The notes under the pieces were generated by a model. It was not told the origin of the DNA. It made no database searches and was given only the letters and a program-made list of their open reading frames with translations. Below are positions 27,870 to 36,719 of a DNA stretch of 64,000 bases, piece after piece (within the stretch, counting starts at the first letter, position 1; each line of letters opens with the position of its first letter). This stretch comes from an uncultured Bacteroidales bacterium (lineage in GTDB: Bacteria > Bacteroidota > Bacteroidia > Bacteroidales > UBA932). Both the position numbers and the translations under genes were made by a program. The stretch spans positions 1 to 64,000 of the forward strand of contig CALUUA010000011.1 of the NCBI GenBank assembly GCA_944323845.1. Direction: 5' to 3'.

Positions 27870-28850
27870 TTACCAGCCGAGGATGTAGGCGAACATCAGC
27901 GGCGCTACGATGGTGGCATCCGATTCGATGATGAATCTCGGAGTGTCGACATCGAGTTTTCCCCAGGTGATCTTCTCGTTAGGAACGGCGCCTGAATATG
28001 AGCCGTAGGAAGTGGTGCAGTCCGATATCTGGCAGAAATATGCCCAAAGCGGAGTGCCTTTCCATCCGAGATCCTGCTCCATCATAGGTACGACGCAGAT
28101 AGGGAAGTCTCCGGCAGTACCTCCTCCGATCTGGAAGAAACCTACGCCCTGTCCGCCTGAATTGTGCTTGTACCAGTCTGTCAGGAACATCATGGTCTCT
28201 ATTCCCCCCTTGATCATGAGAGGGTCGAATTCGCCCCTGATGCAATGAGCCGTGAAGATATTGCTGGTAGTGCAGTCTTCCCATGCAGGAACTACGATAG
28301 GAATGTTTTTCTCGCATGCAGCCAGAACCCAGCTGTCTTTAGGGTCGATTTCGTAATATTTTTCAAGGACGCCGCTGCGGAGGAGCCTGTAAATGACTTC
28401 ATAAGGGAGAAGCCTCTCGCCCTTTGCCTTCATGTCCTTCCAGATGTCTACCAGATGGTCTTCGAGTCTGCGGAATGCTTCTTCCTCCGGAATGCATGTG
28501 TCGGTAACCCTGTTCATGTGGTTGTTCAGGAGTTCCTTTTCCTGCTCTGGAGTGAGGTCGCGATAGTTGGGCACCCTGTAATAATGGTTGTGTGCCACCA
28601 GATTCATGACATCCTCTTCAAGATTGTTCGCAGAACATGAAACGATGTGGATCTTGTCCTGACGGATCATTTCTGCCAGAGAGAGTCCGAGTTCAGCCGT
28701 ACTCATGGCGCCGGCCATTGCCAGCATCATCTTTCCGCCTTTGTTAATGTGCTCGTCGTATGCCTTCGCGGCATCCACCAGAGCTGCGGAGTTGAAATGA
28801 CGATAATGGTGTGTAATGAATTGTGAAATAGGTCCTTTTTCCATTTTCAT
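27870..28850 (-). CDS. deoxyhypusine synthase family protein
   Basis: In eukaryotes and archaea this fold moves the aminobutyl group of spermidine to a lysine of eIF5A. The 326-residue bacterial relative keeps SYGSYSGAVPNEKITWGKLDVD near residues 285 to 308, with the lysine of WGK that forms the enzyme intermediate in the human protein, and the NAD-binding pattern GGGTAGDFPICVVPM. Bacteria have no eIF5A, so the substrate differs; related bacterial proteins have been proposed to act on polyamines (homospermidine-type reactions). It is single, divergent from lysA, and has its own terminator. The family is sure, the reaction is not. Confidence 0.85.
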   Translation of the reverse strand: MKMEKGPISQFITHHYRHFNSAALVDAAKAYDEHINKGGKMMLAMAGAMSTAELGLSLAEMIRQDKIHIVSCSANNLEEDVMNLVAHNHYYRVPNYRDLTPEQEKELLNNHMNRVTDTCIPEEEAFRRLEDHLVDIWKDMKAKGERLLPYEVIYRLLRSGVLEKYYEIDPKDSWVLAACEKNIPIVVPAWEDCTTSNIFTAHCIRGEFDPLMIKGGIETMMFLTDWYKHNSGGQGVGFFQIGGGTAGDFPICVVPMMEQDLGWKGTPLWAYFCQISDCTTSYGSYSGAVPNEKITWGKLDVDTPRFIIESDATIVAPLMFAYILGW

Positions 28851-28916
28851 CTGATATTTTTGTATGTGTTTAATCCATTATTCCAATCCAACCTGCGAAA
28901 TTAGCGATTTTTTCCC

Positions 28917-28924
28917 TATTTTTG
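28917..28924 (+). promoter_or_regulatory. lysA-ffh promoter, -7 box
   Basis: TATTTTTG matches TAnnTTTG, 25 bases before the lysA start in the divergent region. Confidence 0.5.
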
Positions 28925-28949
28925 CAATCGTTTTCATCTAAATTTGTTT

Positions 28950-30167
28950 ATGGACCGAAAATTATTGAAACCCAGCAATATAAATAAACTGAAGGATATA
29001 CGCACGCCTTTTTATCTTTATGATATGAAACTTTTCCGGGAGACTGTTTCCGAAGTCGTGCGTCTGTCATCCCTTTACGGCATAGATGTCCATTATGCCG
29101 TAAAGGCGAATGCCGGGAAACCCTTTCTCCGCCATATGGCATCGGAGGGTTTCGGCGCGGATTGCGTCAGCGGAAATGAAGTCCTTTGTGCCATAGAAAA
29201 CGGCTTTTCTCCTGACAAGATAGCCTTTGCAGGTGTCGGAAAGACTGACCGCGAGATAGAGACGGCTTTGAAAAACGGCATTTTCGCCCTTACATGCGAG
29301 TCTCTGCCGGAAATCTCCGTTATCAATGAATTGGCTGGACGGCTTGGGAAAAAGGCAGACATATTGGTCCGGATAAATCCCGACATAGACGCCCATACGC
29401 ACAAATATATCACTACAGGTCTCGAGGAAAACAAATTCGGGGTGTCAGGCCATGATTTCGATGCTTTGACCGGGCTCCTTGCAGATTGCGGGAATGTGAA
29501 TTTCAAAGGGCTTCATTTTCATATCGGATCGCAGATACTCGATGTGGAAGAGGTTTTCGGACTTGAATGCAGACGGGCGAAGGAAATAGCGCGATATTTT
29601 GAGGACAAGGGACTTGAAATCAGTCATATAGACCTCGGGGGAGGGCTCGGCGTGGATTACGAAGCCCCGGATGAGCATCCTGTGCCTGATTTTGAAAAAT
29701 GGTTCAGGACCATTGCCGAAGGCATGACGGGAGGAAAAAGGGAGAATCCGCGATATCATATCCATATCGAACCCGGACGCTCTATCGTGGCACAGTGCGG
29801 GAGTCTGATTACAAGAGTCCTGTTTGTCAAGAACGGTATTGACAAGACTTTCCTGATTACCGATGCCGGGATGAACGACCTTATCAGGCCTGCGCTTTAC
29901 GGAGCAAGCCACAGGATAGTGAATCTTACAGCAGAATCGGACCATGAAGGCGATACGGCTGTTTACGATGTGGTAGGTCCGGTCTGCGAGTCCAGCGATG
30001 TCTGGGCGGAAGGGATCAGCCTGCCGGCCGCCATGCGCGGAGACATGCTTGCCATTCTTTCTGCCGGAGCATACGGACAGGTGATGGCCAGCAGATATAA
30101 TCTGAGGGATCTTGCACCGGCAGTATGGCTCGACTGGAACGGCGATGAAGCCGTATTGTCATTTTGA
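28950..30167 (+). CDS. lysA: diaminopimelate decarboxylase
   Basis: PLP enzyme that makes L-lysine from meso-diaminopimelate. The 405 residues contain the PLP lysine in HYAVKAN (Lys52), FHIGSQILDVE near 190, IDLGGGLGVDYE (phosphate loop) near 228 to 239, EPGRSIVAQCG near 270 and VGPVCESSDVWAEG near 340, where the Cys and acidic residues serve the substrate amino group. The start is ATG 28950; a TTG two codons earlier is discounted. It is 18 bases before ffh. Confidence 0.95.
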   Translation: MDRKLLKPSNINKLKDIRTPFYLYDMKLFRETVSEVVRLSSLYGIDVHYAVKANAGKPFLRHMASEGFGADCVSGNEVLCAIENGFSPDKIAFAGVGKTDREIETALKNGIFALTCESLPEISVINELAGRLGKKADILVRINPDIDAHTHKYITTGLEENKFGVSGHDFDALTGLLADCGNVNFKGLHFHIGSQILDVEEVFGLECRRAKEIARYFEDKGLEISHIDLGGGLGVDYEAPDEHPVPDFEKWFRTIAEGMTGGKRENPRYHIHIEPGRSIVAQCGSLITRVLFVKNGIDKTFLITDAGMNDLIRPALYGASHRIVNLTAESDHEGDTAVYDVVGPVCESSDVWAEGISLPAAMRGDMLAILSAGAYGQVMASRYNLRDLAPAVWLDWNGDEAVLSF

Positions 30168-30185
30168 ACTTAAAAAGTATGATAT

Positions 30186-31520
30186 ATGTTTGAAAATCTT
30201 GTAGACAGACTTGAACGTTCCTTCAAGATACTTAAAGGTGAAGGAAAAATAACTGAAATAAACGTAGCGGAGACATTGAAGGACATCAGGAGGGCTCTCC
30301 TCGATGCGGATGTCAGCTACAGGATAGCCAAGCAGTTCTGCGATGACGTGAAGCAGAAGGCCCTGGGACAGAATGTCCTGACGGCGGTCAAGCCGGAACA
30401 GATGATGGTCAAGATCGTCCATGACGAGCTGGCCGCTCTGATGGGAAGCGACTCTGCGGACATAAATGTGAAGGGACATCCGGGTATCGTGCTCGTAGCA
30501 GGTCTTCAGGGTTCCGGTAAGACGACGTTTTCCGGCAAGCTGGCTCTGAATTGCAAGAGCAAGAGGGGAATGAAGGTCATGCTGGCTGCCTGCGACGTCT
30601 ACAGGCCTGCGGCCATAGACCAGCTGAAGGTTCTCGGAGAGCAGATACAGGTTCCCGTTTATTCCGAAGAAGGTGTGAAGGATCCTGTTTCCATAGCACG
30701 TAATGCTGTGTCCAAGGCCCGTCAGGAAGGTTATTCACTGGTGATCGTCGATACGGCCGGCCGGTTGGCTGTGGATGAGGAGATGATGGATGAGATCGCT
30801 GCATTGAAAAAGGCGCTGAATCCTACCGAGATTCTTTTCGTGGTGGATGCCATGACCGGACAGGATGCGGTGGAGACGGCCAAGGCTTTCAATGACAGGC
30901 TCGATTTCGACGGCGTGGTGCTTACGAAGATGGACGGTGACACCAGAGGCGGTGCCGCACTTTCGATAAAGGCAGTGGTGGGCAAGCCTATCAAGTTCAT
31001 CAGTTCCGGCGAGAAGATGGAGGCATTGGATGTATTCCATCCAAAGAGGATTGCCGACAGGATTCTTGGCATGGGAGACGTGGTGACACTCGTCGAGAAG
31101 GCTCAGGAGCAGTTCGATGAGGAACAGGCCCGCAGGCTGAAGAAGAAACTTGCGAAGAATCAGTTTACCCTGATGGATTTCTACGACCAGATACAACAGG
31201 TCAAGAAAATGGGTAACATAAAGGATATTGCATCGATGATACCGGGAGTCGGAAAGGCCCTCAAAGACGTGGAAATGAGCAATGATTCATTCAAGGGAGT
31301 GGAGGCCATCATCCTGTCCATGACGCCTTTGGAGAGGGAAAAGCCTGAAATCATCAACGGAAGCAGGAGAAAGAGGATAGCTGACGGAAGCGGGACTTCG
31401 GTCGCTGAAGTGAACCGGCTCCTGAAGCAGTTCGAGGGAATGCGCAAGATGATGAAGTCTGCCATGGGACTCGGCGGAATGCCGGGAATGATGCGCAACA
31501 TGAGACGTCCGCGGCGATAG
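30186..31520 (+). CDS. ffh: signal recognition particle protein Ffh
   Basis: GTPase that binds signal peptides of nascent membrane proteins with SRP RNA. The 444 residues show the N domain, the G domain with GLQGSGKTT (106 to 114), DTAGRLAVDEEMM and TKMDGDTRGGAALS, and the methionine-rich M domain ending GMRKMMKSAMGLGGMPGMM, followed by a basic tail. Length and motif order are normal. Co-directional with lysA and probably transcribed with it. Confidence 0.97.
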   Translation: MFENLVDRLERSFKILKGEGKITEINVAETLKDIRRALLDADVSYRIAKQFCDDVKQKALGQNVLTAVKPEQMMVKIVHDELAALMGSDSADINVKGHPGIVLVAGLQGSGKTTFSGKLALNCKSKRGMKVMLAACDVYRPAAIDQLKVLGEQIQVPVYSEEGVKDPVSIARNAVSKARQEGYSLVIVDTAGRLAVDEEMMDEIAALKKALNPTEILFVVDAMTGQDAVETAKAFNDRLDFDGVVLTKMDGDTRGGAALSIKAVVGKPIKFISSGEKMEALDVFHPKRIADRILGMGDVVTLVEKAQEQFDEEQARRLKKKLAKNQFTLMDFYDQIQQVKKMGNIKDIASMIPGVGKALKDVEMSNDSFKGVEAIILSMTPLEREKPEIINGSRRKRIADGSGTSVAEVNRLLKQFEGMRKMMKSAMGLGGMPGMMRNMRRPRR

Positions 31521-31581
31521 ACGGATTTGTCTTATGGACCCAATCGACAAGAATCCGCGATATTAATGAAACAGACCTGAC

Positions 31582-33654
31582 ATGAATTTGCCCGCAGCCA
31601 TACATTTGCCTGTTACAGATCCTACATGGATTTTTTTCATTGTACTCATTATAATATTGTTCGCACCTCTGTTGCTTGGAAAGTTGAGGATTCCCCATAT
31701 CATCGGGATGATTCTGGCAGGTGTGGCAATAGGCGAGTTCGGCTTCAATATCCTTGAGAGAGACAGCAGTTTCGAGCTTTTCGGACGTGTCGGCCTGTAT
31801 TATATCATGTTTCTGGCCGGTCTGGAGATGGATCTGGAGGATTTCCGGAAAAACAAGGTCAAAGGTCTTGTGTTCGGAATGCTGACATTCGCCATTCCGA
31901 TGGCTTTGGGTATATGGAGCAGCATGTCGCTTCTGGACTTTTCCCTGACATCTTCCATCCTGCTTGCAAGTATGTATGCGTCCCACACTCTTGTGGCATA
32001 TCCTATAGTCAGCAGATATGGTCTGGCCCGACAGAGAAGCGTGAACATAACTATCGGGGGAACAGTCATCACGGTGACACTGGCCCTTATCATACTAGCA
32101 GTCATCAGCGGTATGTATAAAGGGACTTCCGACGGGTTGTACTGGCTTTTGCTTTTCGTAAATGTAGTGTTCATAAGCCTCCTGATCGTATTCTGTTTCC
32201 CGATGCTCGGCAGGTGGTTTTTCAGGAAATATGATGACCCCGTGATGCAGTTCGTATTTGTGCTGGCCATGGTTTTCCTTGGCGGCGGGCTGATGTCTCT
32301 GGCAGGAATGGAGGGCATTCTCGGGGCATTTCTGGTGGGCATTGTCCTGAATCCTCTTATCCCGAGGGTCTCTCCGCTGATGAACAGACTGGAGTTCGTG
32401 GGCAATGCGCTTTTCATTCCGTATTTCCTGATAGGCGTGGGGATGATCATAGATATACGCAGTCTGTTTGCCGGAGGCACTGCGCTGAAGGTGGCTGTGG
32501 TGATGACAGTCGTGGCGACTGCCAGCAAATGGCTGGCGGCTTTCGGTACTCAGAAGATTTTCCGGATGACACGCAATGAGCGCGGAATGATGTTCGGCCT
32601 GAGCAACGCTCAGGCAGCGGCGACCCTCGCCGCAGTCCTTGTCGGACACGACATCTTCCTTCCGTCCGGGGAACGTCTTCTGAACGACGATGTGCTGAAC
32701 GGTACGGTAGTCATGATCCTTTTCACCTGCATCATCAGTTCTCTGGCCACGGACTGGTTCGGACGCCGCCTTGCAACAGGAGATGCGCCGGCTGACGCAG
32801 AGAAAACAGATGCCTCCGAAGAACGCATCCTGATACCTATAGCGAATCCGGATACAATAGAGAATCTCATAAATCTGGCCCTGCTGGTAAAGAGGTCACA
32901 TTCAGGAGGTGATTTCGTGGCTCTGAACGTGAATGTGGATTCGGCTTCAGGCTCTTCTGTCGTGGCTGAGGCCGCCCGCAGAGGACTCGAGAAAGCCGCA
33001 CAGATAGCTGCTGCGGCAGATGTTAATGTGAACATGGTAAGCCGCTATGACATAAGCATATCGTCGGGCATCATCCATACGATCAAGGAATATTCGGCCA
33101 CTGATGTGATTATCGGACTGCATCAGAAAGCCGGCTTTCTCGATTCGTTTTTCGGCGCGCTTACTAACAATTTGCTTAAAGGCACGAATCTGGAAGTGAT
33201 GGTTGCCCGTTTTACCATGCCTCTGAATACCGTGAAGGGCATTTCGGTCATAGTCCCTCCCGGTGCGGAATATGAGACGGGTTTTCCAAAATGGACATCC
33301 CATATATGCAGGATGGCTGCACAGCTTGGCTGCAAGACTCTTTTCATTTCGGAAAACTCCACGACTGAACAGCTTCGCCGGAGGTGCCGCAGCCTCGGAG
33401 TAGAGACCTCGTCCAGATTCGGGACGGTCGACAGGCTCTCTCTTCAGGACCAGATGGCAGCCCATGCCGGAAGTGAAAATGTGCTTGTAGTCGTAAGTGC
33501 CAGAAGCGGATCCATTTCCTATGATTCTTCCATGGAGCGCATACCTCAATATCTGGCGAAGAACGCTTCGATAGGCAACTTCATCATATTATATCCGGAA
33601 CAGGTGGATCTGGAGGATATGGTGTCCTTCTCGGATCCGATGGGAAATGCGTGA
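31582..33654 (+). CDS. cation:proton antiporter (CPA2 type) with C-terminal universal-stress-like domain
   Basis: The first 400 of 690 residues form about 12 membrane helices of the CPA2 (KefB/NhaA-fold) kind, with the typical LRIPHIIGMILAGVAIGEFGFNIL opening, VGLYYIMFLAGLEMDLEDF and FFLGVGMIIDIRSLF-like stretch near residue 290. The last 260 residues look like tandem UspA-like alpha/beta domains (RILIPIANPDTIENLINLALLVKRSH), which commonly regulate such transporters by nucleotides. It likely exchanges sodium or potassium for protons. It follows ffh by 61 bases and converges with the aldose-epimerase-like gene. Confidence 0.85.
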   Translation: MNLPAAIHLPVTDPTWIFFIVLIIILFAPLLLGKLRIPHIIGMILAGVAIGEFGFNILERDSSFELFGRVGLYYIMFLAGLEMDLEDFRKNKVKGLVFGMLTFAIPMALGIWSSMSLLDFSLTSSILLASMYASHTLVAYPIVSRYGLARQRSVNITIGGTVITVTLALIILAVISGMYKGTSDGLYWLLLFVNVVFISLLIVFCFPMLGRWFFRKYDDPVMQFVFVLAMVFLGGGLMSLAGMEGILGAFLVGIVLNPLIPRVSPLMNRLEFVGNALFIPYFLIGVGMIIDIRSLFAGGTALKVAVVMTVVATASKWLAAFGTQKIFRMTRNERGMMFGLSNAQAAATLAAVLVGHDIFLPSGERLLNDDVLNGTVVMILFTCIISSLATDWFGRRLATGDAPADAEKTDASEERILIPIANPDTIENLINLALLVKRSHSGGDFVALNVNVDSASGSSVVAEAARRGLEKAAQIAAAADVNVNMVSRYDISISSGIIHTIKEYSATDVIIGLHQKAGFLDSFFGALTNNLLKGTNLEVMVARFTMPLNTVKGISVIVPPGAEYETGFPKWTSHICRMAAQLGCKTLFISENSTTEQLRRRCRSLGVETSSRFGTVDRLSLQDQMAAHAGSENVLVVVSARSGSISYDSSMERIPQYLAKNASIGNFIILYPEQVDLEDMVSFSDPMGNA

Positions 33655-33674
33655 ACCGGTCTGCCGGAGCGTTT

Positions 33675-34556
33675 TCAGTCGTTGCCGTGAATTTCGATGG
33701 TATATATGCCGTTGAATACTTGTCCTGCTTCCAGACTGTTTATCCAGTCCTTGCCGCTGAATTCACCGGTATAGCCGACCCTGTCGCATCTTCCGTACCA
33801 AGGCTCTATGCAGACGAAGGGTGCATTTTTCCCGGGAGGTGACCAGAGTCCCACTAAAGGTGAGTCAAAGTCCAGGCTGAGCCACGGTGTCTTGTCCTGC
33901 CGGCAGAGGGTGACTTTCCGGATCTGGCTGTTGTCTATGATGATGGCGTCCTTGTCGAATGTATGGGTGTCGAGAGGAAGGTATTTTTCGTCCATTGCCA
34001 GCATAAACCTTGAGTCAGGGTCCGCGCAACCCTTTTCTTTTACCATAATGTATTCCATGCCGGTTTTCCCGCCGAAATGAAACCATCCCCTGTCTGAGGT
34101 TTCCGGCTTGAAATCAGGAAAATAAAATGCCGGATGTGCTCCTATCTGGAAATACATAGTCCCGGAACCTGTGTTCGTGACTTTCCAGCGGACTTCGATT
34201 TTACGGCCCAAAAGCCTGTATCCTATTTCCAATATAAAACGGAAAGGGTATTTTTCCATCGTTTCAGGAGAATCTTCGAGGCTGAACCATATGCTGTCTT
34301 CGCTTTGTCTTGTCATACGGAATTCCATGTCTCTGGCAAAGCCGTGTTGAGGCAGGCTGTATTCTTTTCCTCCGATGCGGAAGACATTCTCCCAGACACG
34401 TCCTACTATCGGGAAGAGGACAGGGGAGTGTCTTGCCCAGAATGCCGGGTCTGCCTGCCAGAGATATTCTGTATTTCCATGACGGATGCTGCACAGTTCC
34501 GCACCGTGGCTGTCAATCTTTATCGTAAGTAAATCGTTCTTGAGAGTCTTTTCCAT
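33675..34556 (-). CDS. aldose 1-epimerase family protein (LacX-like)
   Basis: The 293-residue protein belongs to the galactose mutarotase-like fold: LTIKIDSHGAELCSIRHGNTEYLWQADPAFWARHSPVLFPIVGRV at the start, HGFARDMEF near residue 80 (His of the active site), QIGAHPAFYFPDF near 145 (second His), and CIEPWYGRCD near 250, where the Glu would be the base. This pattern is that of the LacX/YihR-like subgroup, whose sugar is often unknown. It is a single leftward gene, the last host gene before the prophage. Confidence 0.85.
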   Translation of the reverse strand: MEKTLKNDLLTIKIDSHGAELCSIRHGNTEYLWQADPAFWARHSPVLFPIVGRVWENVFRIGGKEYSLPQHGFARDMEFRMTRQSEDSIWFSLEDSPETMEKYPFRFILEIGYRLLGRKIEVRWKVTNTGSGTMYFQIGAHPAFYFPDFKPETSDRGWFHFGGKTGMEYIMVKEKGCADPDSRFMLAMDEKYLPLDTHTFDKDAIIIDNSQIRKVTLCRQDKTPWLSLDFDSPLVGLWSPPGKNAPFVCIEPWYGRCDRVGYTGEFSGKDWINSLEAGQVFNGIYTIEIHGND

Positions 34557-34615
34557 CGAATCGATATCAGTTATGTGTGTCGTATGACCGGTTTATGACC
34601 CGGTATTATGTGAAA

Positions 34616-34654
34616 AAACGTCTGAATCGCTATTTGTCAGGGATTCAGACGTTT
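34616..34654 (-). terminator. intrinsic terminator at the left side of the prophage
   Basis: AAACGTCTGAATC (34616 to 34628) pairs perfectly with GATTCAGACGTTT (34642 to 34654) over 13 bp with a 13-base loop. The leftward RNA then continues with TTT, so it would stop transcripts coming from the BRO-N/repressor operon. Confidence 0.75.
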
Positions 34655-34756
34655 CCTGTTGAGATACCAAGATTTTGTCGTCTGATTTTTTTGTCATATA
34701 ACACTTTGATTGTTAATTTATTAAATTTAAATAATTGTCTGTTTTCATGACTTTTT

Positions 34757-34800
34757 GACCCGTTTCTGACACGGGTCTGTTGAGATAAAAGTCATCTCAA
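34757..34800. other. two adjacent short hairpins next to the BRO-N gene; possible boundary region
   Basis: GACCCGT/ACGGGTC (34757 to 34777) and TTGAGAT/ATCTCAA (34780 to 34800) each form a 7-bp hairpin with a 7-base loop. The word TGTTGAGATA also occurs at about 34657. The whole stretch from 34557 to 34848 has no gene I can support, is AT-rich, and should contain the left attachment site, which I cannot place. Confidence 0.4.
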
Positions 34801-34848
34801 TTAATGAGTTACGTCATTTACGTGATCCGTTTCCGGTCCGAAATCCGG

Positions 34849-35691
34849 TCATTGCTCTTCAATTTCATCCGGTTTTTCCGGGGCTTTCAGACCTTTTGCA
34901 TTCTTGGATGATATGATACTCCGACCGAGTTGTGACTCCAATTGTTTGCGGGCAGCCTTGGCCACTCCGCCACCTTTCCTGGCAATGCTCTTATTCTCGG
35001 CGATTGTCCTCGGATTGGCATTTCTTGAAAGCTCGGTAGTGGCAGCTTCTGCCAGAGTGTTAAGTGCCATCTCCATATTCGTCATATTGTCGCGGAGGCT
35101 TTCTTTTTTCAATCCTTTGAAGTTCTTGTATTCCCTGGTAGAAAATCCGGACCATTCGCGGGTGATGATATCTGTCAGAGATGCGTATTGCTGGTCTATG
35201 ACTCCGCACCTTTTCCATTCGTCTGTCAGTTCTTTCCGGACTTCAATACTTTTCATCCGCTGGTTTATCCAGGCATCTGAATAACCGAGATTTTTGTAGT
35301 AGAGCATAGCCCTGTCAATGGCTTGCTCAGGATCCTGCATTTCGTCCAATCTTTCGCTGGCTACTTTCGCCATCCATATTTTGAATGGTTCAGCTTTCGG
35401 TGATGGAATGGACTGAATCAGGCGGAATAGCTGTTCCTGATCAGCGACATCTGTCAGGCGCATTTTTCCGTCAGGTGCAAGCATTTTCAAAGTACTACAA
35501 ATTGTAGTAGGTTCAGCACCCTCTTTTTTCAATCGTGTCTTCAGGACACTCCAATACCGTTTAGGGTCTGCGCTTTCAGTCAGGACACCCACAACATCAA
35601 TAATGGAGAAGTACCATTTCTCCTCGATATCATCCCACGCGGCGCGGATTTTCCGGTCGTTGAATAATTGTATTGCTTGTTTTTTGGTCAT
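34849..35691 (-). CDS. BRO-N domain protein, phage antirepressor-like
   Basis: The 280 residues start with a BRO-N domain (KIRAAWDDIEEKWYFSIIDVVGVLTESADPKRYWSVLKTRLKKEG), a DNA-binding module found in phage antirepressors and viral BRO proteins. The middle (LGYSDAWINQRMKSIEVRKELTDEWKRCGV) is typical of the Bacteroidota versions, which often sit near prophage or defence genes. It is third in the leftward operon repressor - membrane protein - BRO-N, three bases after the membrane gene. It may modulate the lysogeny switch; its real target is unknown. Confidence 0.8.
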   Translation of the reverse strand: MTKKQAIQLFNDRKIRAAWDDIEEKWYFSIIDVVGVLTESADPKRYWSVLKTRLKKEGAEPTTICSTLKMLAPDGKMRLTDVADQEQLFRLIQSIPSPKAEPFKIWMAKVASERLDEMQDPEQAIDRAMLYYKNLGYSDAWINQRMKSIEVRKELTDEWKRCGVIDQQYASLTDIITREWSGFSTREYKNFKGLKKESLRDNMTNMEMALNTLAEAATTELSRNANPRTIAENKSIARKGGGVAKAARKQLESQLGRSIISSKNAKGLKAPEKPDEIEEQ

Positions 35692-35694
35692 CCC

Positions 35695-36204
35695 TTATTT
35701 GATTTTGGCTTTAATTTCTTTTAATGTAATAGAAATATTTGCAAAACATCGAAGAATAGCCCAAGAGCCGAGTATAATTAAAAACAATATGATGGCACCT
35801 AATACAATGACAAACGGCATTCCTGTAACAAAAACAGTAATAATAAAGATGAATGTCGCAATGATCCCTATTCCGAGGATTATTCCGGCAATAGTCTTTA
35901 GAGTATTCTCCGCCCCGTAAGTTTCGTTTTTAATAACATCTGTTTCTTCTTCAGGATAATACTTGCATATTTCAGCATATTCTTCATCCGTAACATCAAT
36001 GGCTACGGCAGAACCTATGTAGTACATCTGCTTTTCTTCATCCCATTTACAGTCAGGAGAATTGGTATAATATTCCATATATTTCCTTTGAGTTCCTTCT
36101 GCTGTAAGCCCGAGCCTTATGAGATGGTTTTCACGCCTTTTTTGCTTCTCGCTTTTGATTTCTTCCTGTTTTTTCGAAATGAGTTCTTCTACTTTTGGAT
36201 TCAT
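35695..36204 (-). CDS. two-TM protein of the immunity operon, unknown function
   Basis: The 169-residue protein has a charged helical N-terminus (residues 1 to 95) and two hydrophobic helices (about 104 to 130 TIAGIILGIGIIATFIFIITVF and 133 to 153). It lies between the repressor and the BRO-N gene on the lysogeny-expressed strand. Position and topology suggest a superinfection exclusion or membrane-signalling role, but nothing in the sequence names it. Confidence 0.55.
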   Translation of the reverse strand: MNPKVEELISKKQEEIKSEKQKRRENHLIRLGLTAEGTQRKYMEYYTNSPDCKWDEEKQMYYIGSAVAIDVTDEEYAEICKYYPEEETDVIKNETYGAENTLKTIAGIILGIGIIATFIFIITVFVTGMPFVIVLGAIILFLIILGSWAILRCFANISITLKEIKAKIK

Positions 36205-36223
36205 AGTTGGTCGTTTTAGTGGT

Positions 36224-36643
36224 TTATTTAATTTTATCTAACAATTTATTTATCTGGGCATCCTTCTCCTTTATCTGGGCATCCTTCTCCTTTAGGCGTT
36301 CTTCTTTTTCCTCAATGAGACGTTCCAGCTGCTCGATCTGGGCGCGGAGAACATCCGGAGAGTCGGAAAAATATTTTCGGTTATCCTGATGAACGTTTGA
36401 ATTATTGATGACATTGCCCTGAATACCGAGGTTGACATCATGAATATTGTCTATATGAAAATTTTCATATATTTTTTTTATAATATTGTCAGTTACTGGT
36501 ACTCTCCCATTGGCCATATCGGACAAATAAGTGTTTTTCACATTCAATTTGTCTGCAATTTCTGCTTGTTTTAAATTCTCCTTTATTTTTATCAAATTAA
36601 GAAGTGATTTAAAATCTTTGCTATCAATAACTTGTTTGTCCAT
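36224..36643 (-). CDS. XRE-family phage repressor with C-terminal coiled coil
   Basis: The N-terminal 65 residues form a Cro/C1-type helix-turn-helix (LLNLIKIKENLKQAEIADKLNVKNTYLSDMANGRVPVTDNIIKKI). After a linker the C-terminus is a coiled coil (RAQIEQLERLIEEKEERLKEKDAQI and onward) containing a perfect heptad duplication, probably for oligomerisation. I choose the ATG at 36643 (139 residues); an upstream ATG at 36670 lies inside an operator-like palindrome. It faces the rightward early operon across three palindromes that are likely its binding sites, one of them within its own gene, so it should be autoregulated. There is no peptidase domain, so induction would not follow the LexA-like self-cleavage route. 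Confidence 0.85.
   Translation of the reverse strand: MDKQVIDSKDFKSLLNLIKIKENLKQAEIADKLNVKNTYLSDMANGRVPVTDNIIKKIYENFHIDNIHDVNLGIQGNVINNSNVHQDNRKYFSDSPDVLRAQIEQLERLIEEKEERLKEKDAQIKEKDAQINKLLDKIK
36252..36293. repeat. 21-bp tandem repeat in the repressor coiled coil
   Basis: ATCTGGGCATCCTTCTCCTTT occurs twice in tandem, 21 bases each; each unit encodes one coiled-coil heptad (KEKDAQI). Confidence 0.9.
36452..36471. promoter_or_regulatory. operator-like palindrome 1, inside the repressor gene
   Basis: TATATGAAAATTTTCATATA is a perfect 20-bp palindrome. It matches the two palindromes before the gene, so it is a likely repressor site. Confidence 0.65.
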
Positions 36644-36655
36644 AAAAATACTTTC

Positions 36656-36671
36656 TATGAAAAATTTCATA
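36656..36671. promoter_or_regulatory. operator-like palindrome 2
   Basis: TATGAAA-AA-TTTCATA; the 20 bases centred here agree with palindrome 1 at 18 of 20 positions. Confidence 0.65.
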
Positions 36672-36680
36672 TATTAATAC

Positions 36681-36710
36681 TTGATTTATATGAAATAGTT
36701 CATATATTTG
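36681..36710 (+). promoter_or_regulatory. rightward early promoter of the prophage
   Basis: TTG at 36681 to 36683, a 19-base spacer, then TATATTTG at 36703 to 36710 is a perfect Bacteroidota promoter. It drives the gene at 36782 and those behind it. Confidence 0.7.
36687..36706. promoter_or_regulatory. operator-like palindrome 3, overlapping the early promoter
   Basis: TATATGAA-ATAG-TTCATATA lies between the -33 TTG and the -7 box of the rightward promoter, so a bound repressor would block it. Confidence 0.7.
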
Positions 36711-36719
36711 TGTCGTAAA

